DNA from: Sipunculus nudus
Taxonomy: Eukaryota; Annelida; Sipuncula; Golfingiida; Sipunculidae
DNA length: 64,000 bases
NCBI GenBank assembly: GCA_026874595.1
Contig: CM049322.1
Location: 52,913,386 to 52,977,385, forward strand
Direction of reading: 5' to 3'
Positions 46,012-55,084 of this stretch are shown here, piece by piece. Position 1 is the first letter of the stretch. Each line of letters starts with the position of its first letter. A program made the translations under genes and the position numbers. The notes under the pieces are model-generated. The model was not told where the DNA came from. It saw only the letters and a program-made list of their open reading frames with translations, and ran no database searches.

Positions 46012-47004
46012 GAAGGGTATGACTTTAGCAAGCCGTGATCATACGTGTGCACATTTTGTTATGAAGTATATTATTGATAAAACTTTACAGAGTGTTATAT
46101 GAGTAAAGATAACGTATGACCGAGTGTTTCTTTTATTACAGGTGAAGGTGTATATTATGAGAACGTATGAGGTCAGCTGACGCTGCCAGAACACGCAGAG
46201 AAACACATGAGCGGAGATAACACGCGACGCATATTGACAAATATATTGAATTGGAAATCTCAGTATTAGACGTGCGACAGTTAGGCCTTCTGTGTGCTTT
46301 AACTTGCCAAACACGTTCGTTCATTGACGTTGGGCTATATCAAATGCACTTAGACACCAAAGACATGTACGTGTTACTAATGATCGAGATTTATGAGAAA
46401 GCTTGACAAACAGCGAAGAAAAAGAGGGGGGGGGGGGTGTTTGCTACCAAGACGTGTGCTGCACTCATGTTGCATCTGATGTACGTCGCAGCTCAGGATA
46501 TGTGTCCATTATAAAATTTGTTATTCATCCTTGACTGTTATGTGTGGCTGTGAGCCCATTAAGAAATCCACACACACGCCGGCTGCATCCCTCGACTGAT
46601 AGAAGTGGGTTTTATTATGAGCTTGGTACCGGCATCCGTCTGCGAAACATGTCCGTTCATATTTTTGATGGGTAGACGACCACATGTCATGATGTGTCTG
46701 AAGACATGTACACTTATAAACCTTCATTCAAACGGGAATCAAAGACATATGAGCATTGGTCATTGTGTCTGTTCTGCCTGGCGTACTGAAGCTCTGAAAG
46801 CATGCTTCTTATGATACCACGTGTTGTACATCCGAAGTAGACATACACGTTACCTCTTTGTCACGTGAACCACTTACCGACCAGACATGCCGATATATAT
46901 ATTCATATATTTATATAATATCAACAAACACAATAATACGTAGGTCTGTGCACATTCCGGAACCATTTAGGGTTTCACCGGATGTCACTCTGGCTCTTTG
47001 TATG
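46012..47004. other. Spacer with poly-G and an empty splice acceptor
   Basis: At 46,130-46,141 TTCTTTTATTACAG precedes an ATG (46,157) that closes after seven codons, so an acceptor exists without a frame worth calling. A G-run lies at about 46,426-46,437. Overlapping opposite-strand frames at 46.5-46.8 kb cannot be ranked and are not called. Confidence 0.4.
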
Positions 47005-47037
47005 TGTCACGTCACAAGCTAAATTGTGTATATAAGG
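47005..47037 (+). promoter_or_regulatory. TATA promoter P2 of the gene island
   Basis: TGTCACGTCACAAG followed 17 nt later by TATATAAGG (47,029-47,037). It shares the CACGT box, an AAG/AA-rich spacer and the identical TATA core with P1. Downstream lies an ATG-free leader exon of ~185 nt ending in a GTGAGT donor at 47,248. Confidence 0.65.
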
Positions 47038-47247
47038 ACCCTACTCGCAACAGTGCAATCACTCTCGCTTAGAGACATACCACTGCAAGTGAACAGCAGC
47101 AAGGGACTTATACCGTAGCACACGGATACTAGTATAGAAGCAGTATAGGACTTCACTGAAGCAATTTACAGGCGTGAAGGATAGACAGAAGAAGCGAGTG
47201 AAGAATAAAGAGTATACTTACAACAAAAAGCGAGCAAGAAATCAAAA

Positions 47248-47399
47248 GTGAGTACATTTATTTTATCGTTCAACACATTTAGTTTACTGTAAAAGGTGTT
47301 CATCTCTTACTGATGTACATTCTGATCCAACTGTTCGGCAATGTCATATGTGATATATGAAAACGGTTTTTGTAAAACCAGTGTTGCCTTTGGTTGTAG
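47248..47399 (+). other. Candidate leader intron after promoter P2
   Basis: The donor AAAAG/TGAGT is good (GTGAGT at 47,248). The best nearby acceptor is CCTTTGGTTGTAG ending 47,399, but it lies inside the next reading frame, after its ATG. The same donor could instead join acceptors farther right, such as 48,131 or 48,532. Which pairing is used cannot be told from sequence. Confidence 0.4.
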
Positions 47400-47866
47400 T
47401 GGCACAGCCCCCGAACAGCGCACCATCCCGACCCCAAGGCAACCATGTTCCGGGTACCTTACAAGGCCAGTGGTCGCCTTTGTTGCCCGTGGGTGCGCAG
47501 TATAATGCGCAACAGCATGTTGACGGTTTACCGGTGAACTTTCGCCGAAACCTGCCTCTGGTGCCGTACAGGCCAGAAACGTACCTGGAACGTATGATTC
47601 AAGGGAATGTTCAGATGTCGGACCAGATGCGCCAGCTACTGACGACAACTGTGACATTATTCATGTCATTATTCCCTTACACGTCACACGTGTTCGACCC
47701 TACCCCGAACAGCAACCCCAGGCAGACAGGAGATCACATCTTGGTGTTCATCAGGAACATTCTTAACCGGAACCGGCCGGACAGAGAAACCCACATAATG
47801 CTGTTTCATTTCCTGGTTAACACGTTTGTCGGCGCATATTTCCAATCGATGCTGGCAGGTCAGTGA
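47357..47866 (+). CDS. Pro-rich 169-residue island protein
   Basis: ATG-initiated frame of 169 codons. The N-terminal third is Pro/Gln-rich and probably disordered (VVVAQPPNSAPSRPQG); the C-terminal half is predicted helical (SDQMRQLLTTTVTLFMSLF and HIMLFHFLVNTFVGAYFQ). The latter faintly recalls the helical core of the downstream family. A splice acceptor at 47,399 falls inside the frame; if used from the P2 leader, the ATG is removed and the next in-frame ATG is far downstream, so the true start is uncertain. A second, overlapping 54-codon frame begins at 47,341. No known family. Confidence 0.55.
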   Translation: MKTVFVKPVLPLVVVAQPPNSAPSRPQGNHVPGTLQGQWSPLLPVGAQYNAQQHVDGLPVNFRRNLPLVPYRPETYLERMIQGNVQMSDQMRQLLTTTVTLFMSLFPYTSHVFDPTPNSNPRQTGDHILVFIRNILNRNRPDRETHIMLFHFLVNTFVGAYFQSMLAGQ

Positions 47867-48089
47867 GGCACACGCCTTGATGCCTGTTGAGTTGCAGTTG
47901 CTGTTAAGTTGTTGCTTTATATATTTTTTTTTATTGTTATCGTTTTGTTTGTGCTGACTAGCATTGGAAGAGTACCTTGTCATTTATATTTCAGGGGGCA
48001 GTTGATAAATGTAATGATTTGAATATGGTTTGTGATAGGGATACTGGCATTCACCATATGTGGTTGTCGTTTCCTGTTGTAGATTATCA

Positions 48090-48251
48090 ATGGTGACTGT
48101 GTGTTCTTACGGTGTTGTTGTTTTATTGCAGAGCAAAGCGAAGACATATAAAGAAGAGAGACACAAATCGTTCCGGATATCACAGCTAAATGTGAGTACA
48201 ATATTGTTTATGAAATCTTATTGTACAGACCGCATTTCTGACAGTTTGTAA
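48090..48251 (+). CDS. Small 53-residue frame behind a splice acceptor
   Basis: CCTGTTGTAG ends at 48,082 and ATG follows 7 nt later, opening 53 codons (hydrophobic start VCSYGVVVLL, then basic KAKTYKEERHK). The same stretch also holds a self-contained exon, 48,132-48,191, bounded by TTTTATTGCAG and GTGAGTACA. Either this is a small gene in the acceptor-ATG style, or the inner exon is a second leader segment spliced onto downstream genes. Both could be true. Confidence 0.35.
   Translation: MVTVCSYGVVVLLQSKAKTYKEERHKSFRISQLNVSTILFMKSYCTDRISDSL
48132..48191 (+). other. Candidate internal leader exon
   Basis: A 60-nt segment flanked by a strong acceptor (TTGTTTTATTGCAG) and a strong donor (GTGAGTACA). 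The next acceptor is 48,532, eight nt before the ATG of the following gene, giving a 341-nt intron. It has no ATG of its own. It could form part of a multi-part leader shared by rightward genes. Confidence 0.5.
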
Positions 48252-48540
48252 ATAATGTTGACAAACAAATATTAATAGTACTATAATAATACTCAGTCAT
48301 ATTTATATGGTGACGGTAATCGAACGACATCCTGTTACTACGTAATCATGCACAGTATAATTTACACGGCGGCGGAATATTGACGTGTTACTACACGTAC
48401 CTGCATCAAGTAAAACAAGAGATTCAACATCCTACAACTGAATGTAAATATCGGTCATCAACACGATATAGACATAACACATGGACAATTGTGCAGGACG
48501 GTCGTGATGATGTCGTTTGTATGTAATTGTAGTTCTGACA

Positions 48541-49014
48541 ATGGAACACAACGATATTCTTGTGGAAGATGTACTTGGAAAGTTGAAATTAACTGCAGAA
48601 ACGTGTCTACGTATTACTCCAAACAGCGACAATGACACGACGTTAAAGCAATATGTAGAATGTATTTCTATGTTCCAACAGTGCTTTGATCAATTGTTGG
48701 GGTGTGTCATATCATACCAAACGTATCCGTGTGAAAATATGGATATGGATCAAATACTTGCGGACCTGTCGTGTATCGCAAATAACGTGCTATCGTTGTC
48801 ATGTTCTGAGCTTGTTGTGAAAGCACTTTGGGCGGTGTATAAGCGGTTGTGCGCTGTACACCGGAGATACGTACTCGTTATAGAAAACATGCAAACATTA
48901 GTATGTGTCGTTGATGAGCATAAACTGCAATGCCAAGAAATGAACCAGATGACACAGTGCTTGCTGGCTGATTTGTGGCAGACATATCCGGACTTTGTTA
49001 CATGTATCCAATAA
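48541..49014 (+). CDS. Helical Cys-rich 157-residue protein
   Basis: Start chosen at ATG 48,541 because a 3' splice site (GTAATTGTAG) ends at 48,532, 8 nt upstream. The protein looks all-helical with many Cys (CISMFQQCFDQLLGC, LSCIANNVLSLSCSELVVKALW). The stretch SELVVKALWAVYKRL resembles the DLVYPALCKLSGY core of the paralog family downstream, so it may be a distant member (inference). No signal peptide or membrane segment. Unknown family otherwise. Confidence 0.6.
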   Translation: MEHNDILVEDVLGKLKLTAETCLRITPNSDNDTTLKQYVECISMFQQCFDQLLGCVISYQTYPCENMDMDQILADLSCIANNVLSLSCSELVVKALWAVYKRLCAVHRRYVLVIENMQTLVCVVDEHKLQCQEMNQMTQCLLADLWQTYPDFVTCIQ

Positions 49015-49179
49015 TCATGGCCGGCACGACGTGAACCAATTAAACTGTGACTCGACGTAATAGACAGTGACATTGGTTTTGTATTTGTTACATTATATGT
49101 GTCATCATTACTCAGGTCGCGTTATAATTATTGCAGCACGCGCGATACATTCATAGAAACTACAGACATTTGCGAAAAG

Positions 49180-49764
49180 ATGAACTCATTAAGAATGAAC
49201 GTGAATGACTCCCCAGATGAATACGACCCAGAGAAACATGAAATAGTGGGCAAACAAATGTTAGACGACATGGCGAAACTGGCCAAGGAGGCGGAAGAGC
49301 GATCATCGAAACTGGTCAAGGATACAGAACAGCGATCATCCGATGATGAAGATGAGGGTATGGCTTTAAAAGAGTTCGCTACATACATCAAGGATCTGGT
49401 TGCCGTAATATCTCAGATCCCTGGGTACATTCAAAACTTCGAGGCAAGGGATGGACAACAAGAATATAACGGCTTCGTAGTAGATGGCGGATACGTGAAG
49501 ACGTTCAAGAAGATGTATTCCATCGTCGGCGTAATGCGTCGCAGGTCATGCAGTGATATATTGTGGCTGGCCTTATGTCAATTGTCGGCGTACATGTTAT
49601 GGGTCAGGACCCTTTACATACGTAGGAGCATGGTTCACTGTAAGTCGATACCATCTGAAATGATGTGGCACCATCACCATTGGGAGGAGTTCGCACAGGG
49701 GGTGTTAGGTTGTGCTTTATGGTTAGAGAAGAAGGCTGCAGCGGACGAAAATGGAAGAAAGTAA
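49180..49764 (+). CDS. Acidic helical family member A (194 aa)
   Basis: First clear copy of a tandem family (others at 50,135, 52,334 and 53,659). A splice acceptor TTATTGCAG ends at 49,135 followed by CACGCGCGATAC, matching CACGCCCGTTAC in sister copies. The codon aligned with the sister start reads ATA, so translation most likely begins nine codons later at 49,180. The conserved core is present: DDEDEGMALKEF, then ISQIPGYIQNFEA, CSDILWLALCQLSAYMLWV and WEEFAQ. The basic tail of the other copies is missing. AATAAA follows at 49,961. Function unknown. Confidence 0.65.
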   Translation: MNSLRMNVNDSPDEYDPEKHEIVGKQMLDDMAKLAKEAEERSSKLVKDTEQRSSDDEDEGMALKEFATYIKDLVAVISQIPGYIQNFEARDGQQEYNGFVVDGGYVKTFKKMYSIVGVMRRRSCSDILWLALCQLSAYMLWVRTLYIRRSMVHCKSIPSEMMWHHHHWEEFAQGVLGCALWLEKKAAADENGRK

Positions 49765-49960
49765 CAGTGTTATGTTTACAAAAGGACTTATGGCTGAACG
49801 GACTTGTGGATAAACATGTAAATATGCCAATATATTTACCCATTGCAGATGTTTGGTTTTTGTAAGTGACTGTAGATAGTGTGATCAGTATATCGATCTT
49901 AATATCCCCGTATTCCCTCAATTAGAATACGTGATTGTCGTATCTTGTATATCTCATCAG

Positions 49961-49966
49961 AATAAA
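49961..49966 (+). terminator. Polyadenylation signal of family member A
   Basis: CAGAATAAATGATTG, about 200 nt after the stop codon and ~150 nt before the splice acceptor of member B. The equivalent GGAATAAATGATG recurs ahead of the other copies. Confidence 0.5.
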
Positions 49967-50134
49967 TGATTGTAAGTTGTATTAATGTCTTTTAGTTTTT
50001 TTCATGAATCACGTGATATGGTTGTTTCACTGTACTGAGAGTTTGAATGTTGGCATGCTAATTTGGATGGTATTTTTCCTGATACCCTTCCCTTAATGGC
50101 GTTTGTGGATTATTACAGCACACCCGATACGATA

Positions 50135-50947
50135 ATGGAAACGACAGAAGTTAGCGGAGAGATGAGCCCCCAAAAGATTAGCGCCCCGGACCCTCCAATG
50201 AATGGGCAGGCCAACCAGGACAGTCCAATTATCGGCCAAACACAAGAGGAACAGAAAATTGACCCTCCAGGGCACGACCAAGCCAATCAGGACCCTCCAA
50301 AGAGCTTCCGGCAGAAGCACGAAATGTGGGTCAATAAAGAAATGGAGGACCGCATACAAGAACTCAAGGGTCTGGTAGACATTGCCGAAAAGCGAATCAT
50401 AGAATCGCCTGATGATGATGAAGAGTGTAGGGAAGAGTGTAGGGGTTTAAAGGATTTTGCTGATAAGACCAAAAATCTTATTGATGTAATATCAAAGTTC
50501 CCTGGACATATACAAAAGTTTGAGGCAGATGCCATGGTTGGACCAAAAGATGGGAAACGCGTCGTGAAAGACGGTGCATACAAACTGACGTACAAGAGAA
50601 TGAAAGCTATCATCGACGCAATGAGAAAAACGCCGTGTCAGGATCTGGTGTATGATGCATTCGGTATATTATCTTTTTACATAGAGGCGATCCTGATCCT
50701 TTACACAGACATGCAGGACAGGCTGCGTGACTGCATACCCGAAGGGGAACTTCCTGTGGTACTAGTGGCACCGTGTTTTGTGCGGGAGTACCACAGTTGG
50801 AACTGGGAAAAACTCGAGCGATGTCAGTCATGGTTAGATCATGAGGTATCAGATGAGGTACAAGAGGCAATGGTTAAACAATCGAGAAAGAAAAAACGCC
50901 GCGTGACGTCTACCGTGCAGGATCAATCCAAAACCAAAACAGTTTAA
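50135..50947 (+). CDS. Acidic helical family member B (270 aa)
   Basis: ATG 50,135 lies 16 nt after the acceptor GGATTATTACAG. The N-terminus has a repeated Asp-Pro-Pro motif (DPPMNGQANQD, DPPGHDQANQD, DPPKSF), probably disordered. The family core follows: IIESPDDDEECRE, VISKFPGHIQKFEADA, CQDLVYDAFGILSFYIEAI and WEKLERCQSWLDHE. The tail is basic (KQSRKKKRRVTSTVQD), like a nuclear localisation signal. The stop (TAA at 50,945) falls where sister D has a Lys codon; in-frame sequence after it stays open and basic for about 18 codons, so this copy was shortened by a point change. Function unknown. Confidence 0.7.
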   Translation: METTEVSGEMSPQKISAPDPPMNGQANQDSPIIGQTQEEQKIDPPGHDQANQDPPKSFRQKHEMWVNKEMEDRIQELKGLVDIAEKRIIESPDDDEECREECRGLKDFADKTKNLIDVISKFPGHIQKFEADAMVGPKDGKRVVKDGAYKLTYKRMKAIIDAMRKTPCQDLVYDAFGILSFYIEAILILYTDMQDRLRDCIPEGELPVVLVAPCFVREYHSWNWEKLERCQSWLDHEVSDEVQEAMVKQSRKKKRRVTSTVQDQSKTKTV

Positions 50948-51144
50948 ACAGGTCGCGTCAACAAGAAACGCAAGAGGCGTGGCCGAAAAAATAACAAAAA
51001 GTAAACAAAAGAAAAACTTTCATCAACAAAGACATATTTCAACAAAGACATGTACAAATATTTCGTTTGCTCTCGTGATTTTGTTGTATACATTGACATT
51101 ATCAGTAAATGGTATCGTATCTGTTTGCAGCTTGTGTTGGCACG

Positions 51145-51708
51145 ATGACGGACATACAGGATATATTTGATAGACGGGTCTGCCGACAGTTGAGACGGCT
51201 GGCGGATATCTACGAAAGACGTGCCAAAAGGTCTACATCAGCTATACATAAGATGTACATGTTTGATTGCTGCCGGGTTGCATTAATGTTAGAGGTGTAC
51301 GTGCGTATCTTCGACACGACAGGACTTCACGGCCTCCCTGATTTGTACCTCAGCGATAGATGCTGGTTTAAGGCCACATATCACACGCTGTTTAATTATA
51401 TTTCTGGAAGACTGTACAAGCAAGACGCACGTTGCGATGGCTTCGTGGTCGCTGCATTGCTGTTATTGCATCGGTACTTTACCCGTGTACAGCAGAAATA
51501 CAATTGTTTAATAAAGGAGCTGCAACACAATCGGAATACTCAAAGAGATCTGCAGAAAATATTGTATAAGTGCAACATGCTGCGTAAATGTAAGGATGGT
51601 TTATGGTGTGAGATACAGAAACGTCGAGGTCGAGATGCTGCTGCTCGTGCAAGGAAACAAAGCATGCGTGATCGTAAACGACAGAACTCAGTGTGTGGTC
51701 TGATGTGA
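51145..51708 (+). CDS. Basic helical 187-residue protein
   Basis: ATG 51,145 lies 14 nt after the acceptor CTGTTTGCAG. The product is highly helical and basic, with VCRQLRRLADIYERRAKR near the N-terminus, a central hydrophobic DGFVVAALLLLHRYFTRVQ and an Arg/Lys-rich end (KRRGRDAAARARKQSMRDRKR) typical of nuclear or nucleic-acid-bound proteins. The central part matches the spacing of the family core (dlVypAL.kLs.y), so it could be a far relative lodged between members B and C. No known family. The downstream AATAAA is only at 52,138, leaving a ~430-nt AT-rich spacer. Confidence 0.6.
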   Translation: MTDIQDIFDRRVCRQLRRLADIYERRAKRSTSAIHKMYMFDCCRVALMLEVYVRIFDTTGLHGLPDLYLSDRCWFKATYHTLFNYISGRLYKQDARCDGFVVAALLLLHRYFTRVQQKYNCLIKELQHNRNTQRDLQKILYKCNMLRKCKDGLWCEIQKRRGRDAAARARKQSMRDRKRQNSVCGLM

Positions 51709-52333
51709 ATATGTAGCCAACTTTTTCACACCAAGACTGCCCGATGCATAAATACCTTTGTACAGAACTGTTTTGTAATGTAATTCTTTCTTTTTTTGTC
51801 CATATTTACTGCTACGTACCTGTAATCCAAGAGTCTGCTACAGTTTTGTTTACATATAATATTTTGCTTACATATATTTTGTTGTATTTTCATCATATTT
51901 CGTACAGTTACATGTGTGTACCTGATGTAAATATTTTAACAATATGTGCCTCATAGAAGTAGGTTTGATGTATAATGTAAGCGTTAGGTTGTTTGATATT
52001 CATATAACCACCAAAAAATGTAACATATAATTTTGTGATGTATTTGATTTCTGGTGTATGTTTTGTTAGGTGATGATGAGACTGTTTGTTAATTTTTATA
52101 ACCATCGGCATAAACATTCTTTGTAACATTTAGTCGGAATAAATGATGTAACTTTCATTTCCGTCTCCGTTTTAATGTATCGCAGGCAAGCATCGGAGAT
52201 TTGCAAGCGAAACAGGGGTATGGATGTTTCACTGTACAGAGAGTTTGAATGTTGGCGTGCTAGCTTGGATTGTCATTTTCCTGATACCCTGCCCTTAATG
52301 CGTTTTGTGTATATTGCAGCACGCCCGTTACAA
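51709..52333 (+). other. Spacer and 5' intron region of member C
   Basis: AT-rich 3' region with AATAAA at 52,138-52,143 (CGGAATAAATGATG), then a block conserved before members C and D and the 286-residue gene (CGTCTCCGTTTT.ATGTATCGCA, then GTTTGAATGTTGGCGTGCTA, CCTGATACCCTGCCC), ending in the acceptor TGTATATTGCAG at 52,319. No TATA promoter was found in it. Confidence 0.5.
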
Positions 52334-53146
52334 ATGGAAACGACAGAAGTGTGCGACCAAACAATGACTGACATGGTGGACGCCCCGAGCCATCAAACGG
52401 ACGACCCTGACAACCAAGACTGTTCACCCAACTACCAAGGAAAAGCCAACACCCCAGATTCCGACATATCGGATGACTCGTCAGATGACTCGTCGGATGA
52501 CTTGTCGGATGAAGAAACCCGAAATCTGTGGGGACAGATTATCGAAACGTCAGCCAGAAGAGCGTTAAAGGACAACACTGAGGCGCTACTACAACTGGCC
52601 AATGGTGCGGACAAACGTGTACAAGAATCACCCGATGAAGAAGGAGAGTGCCAGGTTTTGATGGATTTCTCATTAAAGATGAGGCTGTTGGTTGATATCA
52701 TGTCGCGGTACCCAGGGTACATCAAACAATTCGAGGAAGAATCCTGTCATGGACGAAACGAAAGTGAAGTCTCCGTGAACGATAGAGAATACTGGGGTAC
52801 GTTTAAGCAGATGTCTGAAACCGTCGACATACTGACAAACATGCCGTGCCAGGATCTGGTGTACCCAGCTCTATTGAAACTGTCTGGGTACATGTATTGG
52901 GTGGAGACCCTTTATAATTATATGATTGACACACTGGAACGTACGACCAAAAGGATACCATATTATGTGGTGCATGACCACAGCATAATCTGGGACAGGC
53001 TCGCGTGTTATTTGAAATGGTTAAATAATGAGGCCATATGTGTCGCAAAAGAAAAAGCGGAAAAAATAGCGAAAAAACGCCGCGTGACTTCTACCGTGAA
53101 GGATCAACCTGAAACCAAAACAGTTAAAACAGGTCGCGTCAACTAG
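52334..53146 (+). CDS. Acidic helical family member C (270 aa)
   Basis: ATG 52,334 lies 14 nt after the acceptor TATATTGCAG. An open frame continues upstream through the intron but has no role if spliced. N-terminus has METTEV, then a Ser/Asp tract (DISDDSSDDSSDDLSDEE). The core follows: SPDEEGECQVLMDFSLKMR, MSRYPGYIKQFEEES, MPCQDLVYPALLKLSGYMYWVETLY and WDRLACYLKWLNNE. The basic tail KKRRVTSTVKDQ ends in GRVN and a TAG where member D continues. It is closest to member D. Acidic head plus basic tail suggests a nuclear or chromatin-related regulator (inference only). Confidence 0.7.
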   Translation: METTEVCDQTMTDMVDAPSHQTDDPDNQDCSPNYQGKANTPDSDISDDSSDDSSDDLSDEETRNLWGQIIETSARRALKDNTEALLQLANGADKRVQESPDEEGECQVLMDFSLKMRLLVDIMSRYPGYIKQFEEESCHGRNESEVSVNDREYWGTFKQMSETVDILTNMPCQDLVYPALLKLSGYMYWVETLYNYMIDTLERTTKRIPYYVVHDHSIIWDRLACYLKWLNNEAICVAKEKAEKIAKKRRVTSTVKDQPETKTVKTGRVN

Positions 53147-53461
53147 ACCCTTGTGAACGGCGGTACACGCTGTGTGGTGTACAGGATATATATGTGGCAT
53201 CTTTGACCAAGAGAACTTTTGTTATATAATCGCATTTTAATATCCATTTTTTTTATGCCACGTACGTGTAATCAAGGTACATGTTATGGTTTTTGTTAAC
53301 TGAGATTGTGTGTGTTATTTTTATCATAGATCGCACGTAATATGTATTTTGTTTAATGTGTACCTACTGTAAATATTTTGTCCGTGTATGCCTTACATAT
53401 ATCGGTTTCATAGTTTATGAGACAGTTTTTGATATATATTGTTTGTAACAGTTTAGTTCGG

Positions 53462-53467
53462 AATAAA
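53462..53467 (+). terminator. Polyadenylation signal of member C
   Basis: CGGAATAAATGATGTAACTT, 316 nt after the stop codon and 175 nt before the splice acceptor of member D. Identical wording occurs at 52,138 and 54,888. Confidence 0.5.
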
Positions 53468-53658
53468 TGATGTAACTTTCACTACCGTCTCCGTTTTCAT
53501 GTATCGCATGTAGGAATCGGAGTTTTGCCGGCGAAACTGTGGTATGAATGTTTCACTGTGCAGAAAGTTTGAATGTTGGCGTGCTAGCTTGGATTGTCAT
53601 TTTCCTGATACCCTGCCCTTAATGCGTTTGTGTATATTGCAGCACGCCCGTTACGAAA

Positions 53659-54516
53659 ATGGAAACGACAGAAGTGTGCGACCAAACAATGACTGACATG
53701 GTGGACGCCCCGCGCCATCAAACGGACGACCCAGACCACCAAGACTGTTCACTCAACTACCAAGTAAAAGCCAACACCCCAGATTCCGACATATCGGATG
53801 ACTCATGGGATGACTCGTCGGATGACTCATCTGATGAAGAAACCCGAAACAAGTACCGACTGATGCACGAAACGTCAGCCAGAAAAGCGTTAAAGAAAAA
53901 CACTGAGGCGCTCCTAAAACTGGCCAATGGTGCGGAAAAACGTGTGCTAGAATCACCCGATGAAGAAGGAGAGTGCCAGGTTTTGAAAGATTTCTCATTA
54001 AAGACGAGGCTGTTGGTTGATATCATGTCGCGGTATCCAGGGTACATCAAACAATTCGAGGAAGAATCCTGGGATGGACGAAACGAAAGAGACGTTTTTG
54101 TGCACGATAGGGAATACTGGAATACGTATATGCAGATGTATGAAACCGTCGACGAACTGACAGACATGCCGTGCCAGGATCTGGTGTACCCAGCTCTATG
54201 TAAACTGTCAGGGTACAAGGATTGGGTGGAGACCCTTTATATTGATATGATTGACACACTGGATAATACGACCAAATGGGTACCATATGAAGCGGTGCAG
54301 GACCACCGCTTGAACTGGGACAGGCTCGCGGATTATTTGAAATGGTTAAATGATGAGGCCATATGTATCGCAGAAGAAAAAGCGGAAAAAATAGCGAGGA
54401 AGAAAAAACGCCGCGTGACTTCTACCGCGCAGGATCAACCTAAAACCACAACAGTTAAAACAGGTCGCGTCATCAAGAAACGCAAGATGCGTGGCAAAAA
54501 AAGGAACACAAAGTAA
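53659..54516 (+). CDS. Acidic helical family member D (285 aa)
   Basis: ATG 53,659 lies 17 nt after the acceptor TATATTGCAG. It is the longest family copy and nearly collinear with C: METTEV, an acidic tract (DDSWDDSSDDSSDEE), SPDEEGECQVLKDF, MSRYPGYIKQFEEES, MPCQDLVYPALCKLSGYKDW and WDRLADYLKWLNDE. The tail is strongly basic (KKKRRVTSTAQDQ, then KKRKMRGKKRNTK), resembling a bipartite nuclear signal. Promoter-side, intron-side and 3' sequences are shared with C, so C and D arose by a recent duplication of about 1.3 kb. No outside homology recognised. Confidence 0.7.
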   Translation: METTEVCDQTMTDMVDAPRHQTDDPDHQDCSLNYQVKANTPDSDISDDSWDDSSDDSSDEETRNKYRLMHETSARKALKKNTEALLKLANGAEKRVLESPDEEGECQVLKDFSLKTRLLVDIMSRYPGYIKQFEEESWDGRNERDVFVHDREYWNTYMQMYETVDELTDMPCQDLVYPALCKLSGYKDWVETLYIDMIDTLDNTTKWVPYEAVQDHRLNWDRLADYLKWLNDEAICIAEEKAEKIARKKKRRVTSTAQDQPKTTTVKTGRVIKKRKMRGKKRNTK

Positions 54517-54887
54517 AGAAAATCATGTCAACCAAGAAATGTACATTTTATGCCCCTGTGAAGGGTGGTACACGCTGTGTGGTGTACAGGATATATGTGG
54601 TATCTTTGACCAAGAGAACATTTGTTATATGATCGCATTTTAATACCCATTTGTTAATGCCACGTACGTACAATCAAGGTACATCTTATTGTTTAGTTAA
54701 CTTGTCTTATTTTTATCATAGATCGCACTTGATATGTATTTTGTTTAATGTGTACCTACTGTAAATATTTTGTCCATGTATGCCTTACATATATCGGTTT
54801 CATAGTTTATAAGACAGTTTTTGATATATATTGTTTGTAACAGTTTGGATGATAGCGCAGTAGATATTCTTGTACCAGTTAGTTCGG

Positions 54888-54893
54888 AATAAA
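54888..54893 (+). terminator. Polyadenylation signal of member D
   Basis: CGGAATAAATGATGTAACTT, 372 nt after the stop. It is followed at once by the CGTCTCC..ATGTATCGCATG block and, 191 nt later, the acceptor of the next gene. Confidence 0.5.
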
Positions 54894-55084
54894 TGATGTA
54901 ACTTTCACTACCGTCTCCTTTTTCATGTATCGCATGCAAGAATCGGAGTTTTGCCGGCGAAACTGCGGTATGGATGTGCCTGTACGCAGGGTTTGAAATG
55001 TTGGCGTGCAAGGTCGGATGGTCATTTTTACATGATACCCTGTTTGTAATTTCTCTATCTCTATCTCTCTCTGTTCTGTCACAG

